In this document: one piece after another, positions 9,290-17,738 of the stretch
Layout: each line of letters begins with the position of its first letter
Position numbering within the stretch: the stretch's first letter is position 1
DNA from: Rhodomicrobium sp. Az07
GTDB lineage: Bacteria; Pseudomonadota; Alphaproteobacteria; Rhizobiales; Rhodomicrobiaceae
Assembly (NCBI RefSeq): GCF_018619475.1
Contig: NZ_JAHFZG010000002.1
Coordinates: 62,001 to 126,000 of the forward strand
Length of the DNA stretch: 64,000 bases
Direction of reading: 5' to 3'
Position numbers and translations under genes: made by a program
The notes under the pieces: generated by a model
The model's input: only the letters and a program-made list of their open reading frames with translations
Told to the model about the DNA's origin: nothing
Database searches by the model: none

Positions 9290-9427
9290 ATGACCAAGAG
9301 AACCTATCAACCGAGCAATCTCGTGCGGAAACGCCGTCATGGCTTCCGCGCCCGCATGGCGACCAAGCAAGGCAGAGCCGTGCTTTCGCGCAGGCGCTCG
9401 CGCGGTCGCAAGAAGCTTTCCGCGTAG
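9290..9427 (+). CDS. rpmH: Ribosomal protein bL34
   Basis: A 45-codon gene encoding the highly conserved bL34 sequence ([20 protein letters not shown] start, SRGRKKLSA end). It is a large-subunit protein, very Arg/Lys-rich. The extra Thr after the initiator Met is a minor variation. It begins the rpmH-rnpA-yidC-engB block, whose order is conserved across bacteria. Confidence 0.98.
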   Translation: MTKRTYQPSNLVRKRRHGFRARMATKQGRAVLSRRRSRGRKKLSA

Positions 9428-9450
9428 AACGTCCGACCGACGCGGCCCCG

Positions 9451-9849
9451 ATGGAGACGCTCAAGACGCGCGCGGAATTCAAGCGCGTGCAAAAGGGCCG
9501 CAAATGGGTGACGCCCGCCTTCATCATGCAGGGCCTCGCCCGCGCGGACGCCGAAAGTCAAGGTCCGCGCTTCGGGTTTACCGTATCGGGGAAGTCGGTC
9601 GCCGTTGAAGGCGAAGGCGGCAGGAAAAGAGGCAAGGCCGTCGACCGCAATCGCGCGCGACGTCGCCTGAAGGAAGCCGTTCGCCTGACTTTTTCGGATG
9701 CCGCGCGCCCGGATCTGGATTACGTGATAATTGGCCGCGCCTTTGCGTTGAGCAGAAAATTCGAAGATCTACTTGCGGATATGCGGCGTGCATTCCATAA
9801 AGTGGGCCAGCCGGCGCGCTCCGACAAGGAAAATAACCCTGCCCCGTGA
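9451..9849 (+). CDS. rnpA: Ribonuclease P protein component
   Basis: A 132-residue basic protein that assists RNase P RNA in processing tRNA 5' ends. The N-terminus is METLKTRAEFKRVQKGRKW; the RNR signature region is AVDRNRARRRLKEAVR, followed by LDYVIIGR. The ATG at 9451 is chosen over the much longer open frame because that frame runs through rpmH out of frame and the family starts a few residues before the L-x-x-x-x-EF motif. It lies 23 nt after rpmH. There is no yidD between it and yidC. Confidence 0.95.
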   Translation: METLKTRAEFKRVQKGRKWVTPAFIMQGLARADAESQGPRFGFTVSGKSVAVEGEGGRKRGKAVDRNRARRRLKEAVRLTFSDAARPDLDYVIIGRAFALSRKFEDLLADMRRAFHKVGQPARSDKENNPAP

Positions 9850-9979
9850 ACGCTGCGCTGGAAAGGCCGGATTGTCTTCCCACGAAGACAGGAACCGGCT
9901 AAAGCGATTTGGCTGAACGGATTGGGCAGTCTTTCTTCGATGGCGTAGCACGCATCGAACGGTTCTTCTGAGCGGGTTC

Positions 9980-12115
9980 ATGGACAACAACAGAAACTTT
10001 ATCATCGCGATTGCGCTTTCGCTTTCCGTGCTGCTTGGCTGGCAGTTCCTCTACATGAAGCCCGCCGCCGACCAGGCGCGCCAGCAGGCCATCGAGGCGC
10101 AGCAACGGGCAGCCGCCGAACAGGGCACGGGTCCGACCGCAGCCGGAGCGGCGATTGCGCCGCCGCGGGCGTCCTCAGTGATCCCAGTGCCTACGACGAA
10201 GAAATTCGCGTCCCGCGAGGAATCGATCTCCGACAGGTCGAAGCGCATCGCGTTCGATACGTCATCCCTCACCGGGTCGATCAACCTCAAGGGCGGCAGC
10301 ATCGATGATGTCGTCCTGAAGCAGTACCGGCAGACGGTCGATCCGAACAGCCCGCCGGTCACGCTGCTTTCGCCCGCCGGCAGCCCCGAACCTTACTACG
10401 CTTATACCGGCTGGTCTTCCGACCAGGCGGACGTTGCCGTTCCGGGTCCTGATACCAAATGGGAGCAGCAAGGCACAGGTGCTCTGGCTCCCGGCAAGCC
10501 CGTCACGCTGACGTATGACAACGGCAAGGGCCTCGTCTTCAAGCGCGCCATCGCGCTCGACGAGCATTACATGTTCACCATCACCGACACGGTGGAGAAC
10601 AAGACCGGCAAGCCCGTCACGCTTCGGCCACGCGCAGAAGTCGCGCGTCTTTACGAGCCGACGAATCTTTTCGGCTATGCCGTGCTGCATGAGGGGCTGA
10701 TCGGGCTCTTCAAGGAAGCCGGGCTGAAGGAACTGACGTATTCCGACGCGATCAAGAATTTCGACCCTGCCGCCGATAACAACAAGGGCGCGTCGAAGGA
10801 AATCATCTCCGACAATGGCGGCTGGCTCGGCTTCACCGACCAATATTGGGCGGCGGTGCTCGTGCCCGATCAGTCCAAGCCTCTGACGGCCCGGCTTTTC
10901 GGCACGCCGCAGAAGGACTTCTTCGTCGAGTTCAGCGAGAACCCGCTGACGGTGGCGCCGGGCGCGTCCGAGACGTTTACGAACAAGCTGTTCGCGGGCG
11001 CGAAGAAGGTCGCGCTCATAGATCAATATATGGCCGACAACAAGATCGACCGCTTCGACAAGCTTGTCGACTGGGGCTGGTTTCCGTTCCTCACGCAGCC
11101 GCTCTATTATCTCCTTAACTGGCTGTATGAGCATGTCGGCAATTTCGGCATCGCGATCCTGTTGACCACGGTTCTCGTCAAGCTTCTGTTCTTTCCGCTC
11201 GCCAACAAATCGTATTCGGCGATGAACAAGCTGAAGATGCTTCAGCCGGAGATGAAGAAGATCCAGGAGCGCTTCAAGGACGACAAGCCGCGCCAGCAGC
11301 AGGCCATGATGACCCTCTACAAGAAGGAGAAGGTCAATCCTGCGGCGGGCTGCCTGCCTATCCTCGTGCAGATCCCGGTCTTCTTCGCGCTGTACAAGGT
11401 TCTGCTCGTTTCCATCGAGATGCGGCACGCGCCGTTCTACGGCTGGATCAACGATCTTTCCGCTCCCGACCCGACAAACGTGTTCAATCTGTTCGGCCTG
11501 ATCCCGTGGACGCCGCCGCACTTCCTGATGCTCGGCGCGCTGCCGATCATCATGGGCTTGTCGATGTGGCTTCAGATGAAGCTCAATCCGACGCCGCCGG
11601 ACCCGATCCAGCAGAAGATCTTTGCGTGGATGCCGGTGCTGTTCACCTTCATTCTGGCCCCATTCCAGGCCGGCCTGATCCTCTACTGGACGTGGAACAA
11701 TATCCTGACCTTTGCCCAGCAGGCGCTGATCATGAAGCGTCAGGACAAGACGATGAACCTCCTTCAGCAGATCGGGCTGAAGAAGTCGAATGGCGCCGCG
11801 AAGCATGCGTCGCATGAGGTCGCGCCGAAGCCGAAGACGGAACCCGCGCGGGGTGGCAAGGCGACCGAAATCAAGCCAGCGCCGGTACCGGCGAAAGCCG
11901 AACCGGCGGCGACTGTCGCGGAAAACGAGACCGCGTCCACGGTCGCGGCCGATCAGGCCGTCATCGACAAGCCGCAGCCGACCGAACCGGCGACCGCGCG
12001 TCCGGCGCAGGCCCCGACCGGCACGGTTACAGCCGCGCCGAGAGGCAACCTCGCGAGCAAGAAGTCGGTCAAGCAGCGCGGAAAGAGCAACCGCAATCGC
12101 CGCCCCGGCCGGTAG
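9980..12115 (+). CDS. yidC: Membrane protein insertase YidC
   Basis: A 711-residue Oxa1/YidC insertase for inner-membrane proteins. It begins with the usual signal-anchor helix (MDNNRNFIIAIALSLSVLLG), then the large periplasmic beta-sandwich domain (about 60-360), then the conserved five-helix core starting at WGWFPFLTQPLYYLLNWLY, including the cytoplasmic hairpin KLKMLQPEMKKIQERFKDD, NPAAGCLPILVQIPVFFALY and LILYWTWNNILTFAQQ. Gram-negative YidC is usually about 540-620 residues; here the last ~110 are a low-complexity Lys/Ala/Pro/Thr tail ending SNRNRRPGR, probably a ribosome-contacting cytosolic extension. It lies 6 nt before engB, so the two are likely co-transcribed. Confidence 0.97.
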   Translation: MDNNRNFIIAIALSLSVLLGWQFLYMKPAADQARQQAIEAQQRAAAEQGTGPTAAGAAIAPPRASSVIPVPTTKKFASREESISDRSKRIAFDTSSLTGSINLKGGSIDDVVLKQYRQTVDPNSPPVTLLSPAGSPEPYYAYTGWSSDQADVAVPGPDTKWEQQGTGALAPGKPVTLTYDNGKGLVFKRAIALDEHYMFTITDTVENKTGKPVTLRPRAEVARLYEPTNLFGYAVLHEGLIGLFKEAGLKELTYSDAIKNFDPAADNNKGASKEIISDNGGWLGFTDQYWAAVLVPDQSKPLTARLFGTPQKDFFVEFSENPLTVAPGASETFTNKLFAGAKKVALIDQYMADNKIDRFDKLVDWGWFPFLTQPLYYLLNWLYEHVGNFGIAILLTTVLVKLLFFPLANKSYSAMNKLKMLQPEMKKIQERFKDDKPRQQQAMMTLYKKEKVNPAAGCLPILVQIPVFFALYKVLLVSIEMRHAPFYGWINDLSAPDPTNVFNLFGLIPWTPPHFLMLGALPIIMGLSMWLQMKLNPTPPDPIQQKIFAWMPVLFTFILAPFQAGLILYWTWNNILTFAQQALIMKRQDKTMNLLQQIGLKKSNGAAKHASHEVAPKPKTEPARGGKATEIKPAPVPAKAEPAATVAENETASTVAADQAVIDKPQPTEPATARPAQAPTGTVTAAPRGNLASKKSVKQRGKSNRNRRPGR

Positions 12116-12121
12116 CGGCGG

Positions 12122-12766
12122 ATGGCGTCGACCGACGAGGAAAACCACGCGCGCGAGCTTGCGGCTCGCGCGGAGGCGCTGTTCAAGGCTCCCGCCGAGT
12201 TCGTGCTCGGCGTGACCGACGTTGCGGCGCTTCCCGAAGGCAATCGACCCGAGGTTGCGTTCGCCGGGCGCTCGAATGTCGGCAAGTCTAGCCTTCTCAA
12301 TGCGCTGCTCTCGCGCCGCAACCTCGCGCGCGTCTCGAACACGCCAGGGCGCACACGCGAGGTGAATTACTTCTCCGTGGGCGATTCGCTCTACGTCGTG
12401 GACATGCCCGGCTACGGCTACGCCAAGGCCCCGAAGGCGCTGGTGAAGGGCTGGACCCAGCTCATCCACGACTATCTGCGCGGACGCCCCCAGCTCAAGC
12501 GCGTGATGCTTCTCATCGACAGCCGCCACGGCCTGAAGCCGTCCGACAAGGAAATCATGACGCTGCTCGACAAGGCCGCCGTGTCCTATCAGGGCGTCTT
12601 GACGAAGGCCGACAAGCCGAAGGCCGGCGATCTCGGGCAGGTCGTGCGCGAGACAGAGGCCGCGATGCGCTCGCACCCCGCGGCGCATCCCGTTGTTCTG
12701 ACCACATCCGCGGTCGATGGCTTCGGCATGGAAGAACTAAGGACTGCAATCGCAGAACTTTGTTAA
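12122..12766 (+). CDS. engB: Ribosome biogenesis GTPase YihA/EngB
   Basis: A 214-residue TRAFAC GTPase needed for 50S assembly. Motifs: G1 GRSNVGKS (49-56), the G2 region [13 protein letters not shown]3 [13 protein letters not shown]4 TKADK and G5 TSAVDG. It follows yidC by 6 nt, a common alphaproteobacterial arrangement; argB, which often follows, is absent here. Length and motifs are complete. Confidence 0.96.
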   Translation: MASTDEENHARELAARAEALFKAPAEFVLGVTDVAALPEGNRPEVAFAGRSNVGKSSLLNALLSRRNLARVSNTPGRTREVNYFSVGDSLYVVDMPGYGYAKAPKALVKGWTQLIHDYLRGRPQLKRVMLLIDSRHGLKPSDKEIMTLLDKAAVSYQGVLTKADKPKAGDLGQVVRETEAAMRSHPAAHPVVLTTSAVDGFGMEELRTAIAELC

Positions 12767-13165
12767 CCGTTTGTTAATACTTACGAAGTCTTGCCCTCCC
12801 TCAAGATAACGCGATCACGCAAATGTGAACGCGCGGCTATTTACAACCGGGAATTTCAATCGGTTGGAAGGCCGTCGGCTGCGTTTTCGAACCAGCGGCG
12901 CTAGAAATCGGTTCAACCCGTTGAAAAACAACAGCAGTTTGCGGAGATCAGCGCGAACCCTGATTTGCTCCCTTGCGCGCCTCTCTTGGGGGAGAAGCCC
13001 CTTAAGGGTGAACAGCATGTACACGCTCCGCGCGAAATTGCCATGGCCTTCCCTTGGTATTTACAATAATGTTCTATCAGAAGTTGCGTCGCACTTCTCA
13101 GTCAGGTTGTTTTGTAATGCGTGCTGGTGGTCTGTAAAAGTAAATGTAAATTGAGTGAGATAGTA
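12767..13165. other. Intergenic region before the autotransporter
   Basis: About 400 nt without a convincing gene. It should contain the end of the yidC-engB transcript and the promoter and long leader of the autotransporter gene. The part from about 13060 to 13165 is AT-richer and ends in TGAGTGAG, which serves as the ribosome-binding site. No RNA family was recognised. Confidence 0.45.
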
Positions 13166-14938
13166 ATGGCACGTCAAAAAGAAAACAAGACGGCGGAGCC
13201 CACTGAAGTAACAGTCGCCTTCACCCTTTCCCTTCTCGTCAGCGTCAGCGCCATCGCAATTGCCGTATGCCTGTCGCCGGCCCACGCGCAAACCATCTCT
13301 TCCTCCGGCGTGGATTGGACGTCCACCAATTCAACGAACGGTGGGAGCACCTACACGAAAAGGTCTCAGCTCTATAACGGCCAGGTTATCGGCACCGATA
13401 CCTCGGGTCACACCACGATCCTGCAAGGTTCGGGCGTGACGTCCTCTTATGGCGCCACGAGCGCTTCTTTCGACGCCGGCGGCGTATCGGTGTCGAACGG
13501 CACGAACGTAACGACCATCGGCCCGAGTTCGGTCACGACCGGAACCGTCTACGCGGACGCTTTCAGCGGAGGTTCGCTCTCCACCGACAGCGTCAGCACG
13601 TCGTCGCTTTCGGTTTCGAACGGCTCGAATGCCACCACAATTACGCCGACATCGGTCACCACGGGCACACTGCACGCGACCACACTCGACGTAGACAATT
13701 TCAGCGCAACGAACCTGTCGATCACAAACATGAATGCGACGGGCGCCATTTCAGCAACATCGCTGACCACAACCGGAGCGGTCAACTCCGGTTCGGTGAA
13801 TACCGGCACCGTGAACGCAACCACCGTGAACGCCTCGACGTTCAACGGCGGCGCATTCAACGGGCAGTCGCTGACCGTGACGGATGGCACGAATACAAGC
13901 ACCATACTGCCGGGGTCGATCTCAACCACCGGAACGCTCAGTTCGGCATCGCTCTCGACCGGCGCGATCTCGACAACCGGCGTTACCTCATCGGGCAACA
14001 TCTCGACAACGGGAGCCCTGTCGTCCGGCTCGCTCTCGACCGGCGCGATCTCGACAACCGGCATTACCTCATCGGGCAACATCTCGACAACGGGGGCCCT
14101 GTCGTCCGGTTCGCTTTCCACCGGCGCGATCGATGCGACGAACATCACGACGGACACGATCACGGCGAACACATTGAACACGACAAACTTCAACGCCGCC
14201 AATCTCGGCGCGTCGAACCTCACGGTTTCCGACGGCACCAACACCACGACCGTCACGCCGACTTCGGTGAAGACGTGGTCTGTGACCGCGGACCATATCT
14301 ACATTCCGCACGCCGGGGGAACCAACTACATCGACCTGAATGCGTCGGCAGACAAGGCGACCTTCCAGGGCATGACCCTGGAAGTCACCACTGCGGATGG
14401 ATCGAGTTCGACGAGGATCGTGGACGGCGCGATCACGGCTTCCGACAGCGTCACCACCAAGGATCTGACCGCGACCGGAACCACAACTGTGACGACGCTC
14501 AAGGTTGCAAGCGGGGGCACCGCGGATATGGGCGGCGCGGTCGTGCATAACGTGGCGACGCCTCTGGTCGACACCGACGCCGCCAACAAGGCCTATGTCG
14601 ACTCCGTCTGGTACGATAACGGCACCAGAATGCGGGAATTGAACGACAAGATGGACGCGGGCCTGCGTAACGCGAACCGTCGCATCGACGAAACGCAGGA
14701 GGGCGTCGCCATCGCGCTCGCGCTTCAGCAGCCGATCTTCGCGCCGGGCCAGAGCTTCGCGTTTCGCGCCGGTTGGGGCAATTTCGAAGGCGAAAGCGCG
14801 TTCGGCCTGTCGGGCGCGGGCATCATTGGCCGCGACTGGTTCGGCCAAGGCACGGTCGTCGCTCTCGATGGCGGTTTCGGCTTCGGCGCCAGTTCCGGCG
14901 TCATGGCGGGCAAGGCGGGCGTTACGTTCGGATGGTGA
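13166..14938 (+). CDS. Trimeric autotransporter adhesin (YadA-like)
   Basis: About 590 residues. A long signal sequence (hydrophobic TVAFTLSLLVSVSAIAIAV, cleavage after AHAQ) is followed by a passenger made almost wholly of Ser/Thr/Gly/Asn/Val, with recurring units of the type VSDGTNTTTVTPTSVKT and LSTGAISTTG, consistent with left-handed beta-roll or stalk repeats. The stalk-to-anchor junction shows VDTDAANKAYVDS, then a short coiled coil (MRELNDKMDAGLRNANRRI) and a C-terminal beta-barrel segment ending in aromatic Trp (AGKAGVTFGW), as in YadA anchors. Predicted role: homotrimeric surface adhesin. ATG at 13166 is chosen for its upstream GAG-rich site and intact signal sequence. It heads a run of envelope genes. 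Confidence 0.85.
   Translation: MARQKENKTAEPTEVTVAFTLSLLVSVSAIAIAVCLSPAHAQTISSSGVDWTSTNSTNGGSTYTKRSQLYNGQVIGTDTSGHTTILQGSGVTSSYGATSASFDAGGVSVSNGTNVTTIGPSSVTTGTVYADAFSGGSLSTDSVSTSSLSVSNGSNATTITPTSVTTGTLHATTLDVDNFSATNLSITNMNATGAISATSLTTTGAVNSGSVNTGTVNATTVNASTFNGGAFNGQSLTVTDGTNTSTILPGSISTTGTLSSASLSTGAISTTGVTSSGNISTTGALSSGSLSTGAISTTGITSSGNISTTGALSSGSLSTGAIDATNITTDTITANTLNTTNFNAANLGASNLTVSDGTNTTTVTPTSVKTWSVTADHIYIPHAGGTNYIDLNASADKATFQGMTLEVTTADGSSSTRIVDGAITASDSVTTKDLTATGTTTVTTLKVASGGTADMGGAVVHNVATPLVDTDAANKAYVDSVWYDNGTRMRELNDKMDAGLRNANRRIDETQEGVAIALALQQPIFAPGQSFAFRAGWGNFEGESAFGLSGAGIIGRDWFGQGTVVALDGGFGFGASSGVMAGKAGVTFGW
13952..14113 (+). repeat. Two tandem 81-bp direct repeats inside the autotransporter gene
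   Basis: Near-identical 81-bp units start at 13952 and 14033, with a third partial unit from 14114. Each encodes 27 residues beginning SLSTGAISTTG. The copies differ at a few positions (GTT/ATT, GGA/GGG), so duplication is recent. Copy number may vary by slipped-strand recombination, changing passenger length. Confidence 0.9.
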
Positions 14939-15185
14939 TGCCGGCGTTTGAGGCGAAGAGGGGCCGGTTTGCGGCACTCGACAAACCACGATTCAATAAC
15001 GCTCCTTCTGTGCGCAAGCTGATCGACGACCAAGCCAACGCAGCGTGCCGCGTCCGATTTGCGGCTCGACGCTCTAACGAAAACGAAGCCTTCGAAACCA
15101 TAAGCTTGACCCGCCGCCTGGGCAACGGCGCGTCAAACCCCACTGTGCATCAAATGCGGGACGTCGTTCGACCGACGGGCATGTC

Positions 15186-15815
15186 ATGAAATCCACCTTG
15201 TTCCGAGTTGTACTTTTCCGTGCCGTCCTATGCTCTGCCGCCATCATCTGGACGACTGAAGCGTTTGCGCAAGGGAAGGGAGCCCCCCTCGCCGACCGCA
15301 GCCTCAAGGCCGCGGCGAGACCTCAGAAGAACGCCACCATGGACGGCGTGCAACTCGCCATGCTGATCAAGTCCACGATCATCGCGCTTCAGCATGCGAA
15401 CCAGACCGGCAATTATTCGGTGCTGCGCGACCTCGGAACGCCGCTGTTTCGCGAGCGCTTCGATCAGGTGAAGCTTTCGGCGATCTTTTCGGGCCTGCGG
15501 GGCCGAGGCGTCAACCTCAGCCCGATCCTCGTGCTCTCGCCGAACCTGACGAGGCAGCCCGAACTGAAAGACAAGCAGCTTCGGTTGATGGGCAATTTCC
15601 CGACCCAACCGCTACAAATCAAGTACGAGCTTGTCTTCCAGCAGATCGACAGCGTCTGGCGCGTCGATGGCGTGTCGGTCGAAGCCGTCGCCGTTCAGAC
15701 GACACAGGCCGGACAGAATCGGGGGGCGCCGTCGCTCGCCGCGCAGACGCCCGCGCCCGGCAGGCCCTCCGCAAGCGCGAAATCCGGAAAAAGGCCGGTG
15801 CGACAGCAGAACTGA
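15186..15815 (+). CDS. Exported hypothetical protein, paralogue 1
   Basis: A 209-residue protein with a signal peptide (cleavage after TEAFAQ, about residue 29). The central ~110 residues include TGNYSVLRDLGTPLF, LRGRGVNLSPILVLSP and KYELVFQQIDSVWRVDGVSV. The pattern of two helices followed by strands ending in a W-x-x-x-G-hydrophobic segment resembles small SnoaL/NTF2-like or DUF4864-like folds, but no family assignment is firm. The C-terminus is Pro/Ala/Lys-rich and probably disordered. The next gene is a clear paralogue, so this is a tandem duplication. Function unknown; periplasmic location inferred. Confidence 0.82.
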   Translation: MKSTLFRVVLFRAVLCSAAIIWTTEAFAQGKGAPLADRSLKAAARPQKNATMDGVQLAMLIKSTIIALQHANQTGNYSVLRDLGTPLFRERFDQVKLSAIFSGLRGRGVNLSPILVLSPNLTRQPELKDKQLRLMGNFPTQPLQIKYELVFQQIDSVWRVDGVSVEAVAVQTTQAGQNRGAPSLAAQTPAPGRPSASAKSGKRPVRQQN

Positions 15816-15928
15816 TGCCGAAGCACTCGCAACCGCCGCGTGCATAAGTCCGGGTGGCGGCCGTTTCGTCTTGAAGTCGCGCTTTGCGGTCGTTAAGAAT
15901 GGCCTCGCAGACTGGCGATGGTCGAGGG

Positions 15929-16702
15929 ATGCCCGTGAGAAAATACAGCCTGAGCCTTCTTTGTGCGGTGGCGCTCGCGCTGGCGCCGATTGCGGCTTCG
16001 GCGCAGCCCACTGGCCAGCAGGCGCAGGCGCCCGACGAATTGCGCCTGATCCTCATGATCCGAAATGCTGTCGTTGCGCTCAACCAGGCAAACCTCACCG
16101 GCAATTATTCGGTGCTGCGCGATCTCGGCACGCCTTCGTTTCAGCAGACGAACAACCCGACAAAACTTGCCGAGGCGTTCGCGACCTTGCGCAATCGCCG
16201 GATCGACATTTCCCCCGTGATGTTCTTTCCGCCGAGGCTGACCGCTAAACCGACCATGCTGGAAGGGCAGGTGCTCCGCTTGACCGGCTTTTTCGCGACA
16301 ATCCCGGAACATGTGAATTTCGATATCGCGTTCCAGCTTGCGGGCGATCATTGGATGCTGGCGGCCATCGCGGTCAACGTTGCACCCCCAGGCGAGGGGC
16401 AACAGGCGTCTACCATGAGCGAGGCTCCGCCGCAGCGCGCTGCCGAGGCGAAGCCGATCCGCATCGACCTCAACCAGCCCGCAGGCGCCGCCGCTCCGAA
16501 ACAGCCCCAGAAAAAGGCACCGCCTCCCCCGAAGAAGCCGAAGCCAGATCAGGCTGCGACTGTTCAGCGTCCCGCGCCCCAGCAGCAGGCATCACCTGCA
16601 CCTGCCACAGTCGCACCGGCTCCGGCACCGGAGCAGCCGCAAGCGGTTCCCATGCCTGCGCCGCCGCCGCCCAGCACCGCCTGGAATCCATTTGGCCGCT
16701 GA
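15929..16702 (+). CDS. Exported hypothetical protein, paralogue 2
   Basis: A 257-residue protein, homologous over its core to the preceding gene: both have TGNYSVLRDLGTP, a LR-x-R-x-(V/I)-(N/D)-(L/I)-SP segment and a strand-rich end (FDIAFQLAGDHWMLAAIAV here). The signal peptide ends near AASAQ. The last ~100 residues are Pro/Ala/Lys-rich (KKAPPPPKKPKPDQ and many Pro-Ala pairs), suggesting a periplasm-spanning or peptidoglycan-associated linker. A GTG 6 nt further in (15935) has better spacing from the upstream GAGGG and may be the true start. Its stop is one base before the mepA start codon, so the two are probably co-transcribed. Confidence 0.82.
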   Translation: MPVRKYSLSLLCAVALALAPIAASAQPTGQQAQAPDELRLILMIRNAVVALNQANLTGNYSVLRDLGTPSFQQTNNPTKLAEAFATLRNRRIDISPVMFFPPRLTAKPTMLEGQVLRLTGFFATIPEHVNFDIAFQLAGDHWMLAAIAVNVAPPGEGQQASTMSEAPPQRAAEAKPIRIDLNQPAGAAAPKQPQKKAPPPPKKPKPDQAATVQRPAPQQQASPAPATVAPAPAPEQPQAVPMPAPPPPSTAWNPFGR

Positions 16703-16703
16703 C

Positions 16704-17648
16704 ATGACAAGGAAACTCTCCAGCGCGGCGCTTTGCGCATTTGCGGTGGCGGCTCTCTTTTTCGCCGCTCACGCCGAAAACGCCGCCGCGCCAACCGCAG
16801 AGCCACGGGGAGCAAAAAAGGCGTTTGGAACGATCAAGACTCCGCCCGCTCTCCCGCCGCAAGCCATCGGTCGATACAATCTCGGCTGCGTCGCCGGTGC
16901 GCAGAGGATCGCGATGAACGGCGATGGCTGGCAGGCGATGCGCCTTTCGCGCAACCGCTACTGGGGCCATCCTGCGCTCATCTCCTATATCGAGACGCTC
17001 GCGCGCGACGTGAAGCGCCTCGACGGTCTGCCCGGAATCCTCGTCGGCGACATGGCGCAGCCTATAGGCGGCCCGCTTCCAGGCAGCCACGCTAGCCACC
17101 AGAGCGGCATCGACGTCGACCTCTGGTACAACATCATGCCCACGCGGACGCTGTCGGCGGAGGACAGGGAGAAATTCGCCGCAACCAACTATGTCGACCA
17201 GGCAACGCTGGCGGTCGATTCCGCGCGCTGGACCGACGCGCAGACAAAGCTCGTCAAACGCGCCGCCTCTTACCCGGAGGTCGCGCGAATTTTCGTGCAT
17301 CCCGCCATCAAGAAAGCCCTGTGCGACAGCGCGGGTAGCGATCGCGCGTGGCTGAACAAGATTCGTCCGTGGTACAAGCACGACGACCATCTGCATGTGC
17401 GGCTGAGTTGTCCGGCTGGCAGCAATGGCTGCGTCTCACAGCCCGCGATCAAGGCCGACGACGGGTGCGGCGAGGAACTCGACGCGTGGTTCAGGAAACT
17501 GCGTGCGCCGCGCCCGAAACCGCCCAAGCCGCCGAAACCTCAGCCCAAGCCGAAGCCCATGCTCGTCACCGACCTGCCGGGCGAATGCCAGGCGTTGCTT
17601 CAAATGGCCGAGAGTGCCGAAAAGGCGAAGGCGGCTGCCGCGCGTTGA
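16704..17648 (+). CDS. mepA: Penicillin-insensitive murein endopeptidase MepA
   Basis: A 314-residue periplasmic LAS-type zinc metallopeptidase cleaving D-Ala-meso-DAP cross-links in peptidoglycan. Signal peptide ends at AAHAEN. Zinc and catalytic motifs: GSHASHQSGIDVDLW (His-x-x-x-x-x-x-Asp) and KHDDHLHVRLSCP (H-x-H); the family region GDMAQPIGGPLPGSH is complete. Several conserved cysteines (GCVAG, CDSAG, SCPAG, NGCVS) suggest disulfides. The C-terminus has a KPPKPPKPQPKPKP linker and a short helical end. It starts right after the preceding exported protein, which may act with it in the cell envelope. Confidence 0.94.
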   Translation: MTRKLSSAALCAFAVAALFFAAHAENAAAPTAEPRGAKKAFGTIKTPPALPPQAIGRYNLGCVAGAQRIAMNGDGWQAMRLSRNRYWGHPALISYIETLARDVKRLDGLPGILVGDMAQPIGGPLPGSHASHQSGIDVDLWYNIMPTRTLSAEDREKFAATNYVDQATLAVDSARWTDAQTKLVKRAASYPEVARIFVHPAIKKALCDSAGSDRAWLNKIRPWYKHDDHLHVRLSCPAGSNGCVSQPAIKADDGCGEELDAWFRKLRAPRPKPPKPPKPQPKPKPMLVTDLPGECQALLQMAESAEKAKAAAAR

Positions 17649-17738
17649 TGGCTGAAGATCGCCCGCATGGCGGCACGCTCGCAAGCCGCGATCTGCCGCG
17701 AGTGCGCTCGTCATGATTGCTGCCCTCGAAAGCCGCTG

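Noticed and set aside
10262-12688. An 808-residue open frame on the minus strand opposite yidC and engB
   Set aside because: It is an antisense shadow produced by high third-position GC. The opposite strand encodes well-conserved YidC and EngB, and the antisense translation is Arg/His/Leu-rich with no family features.
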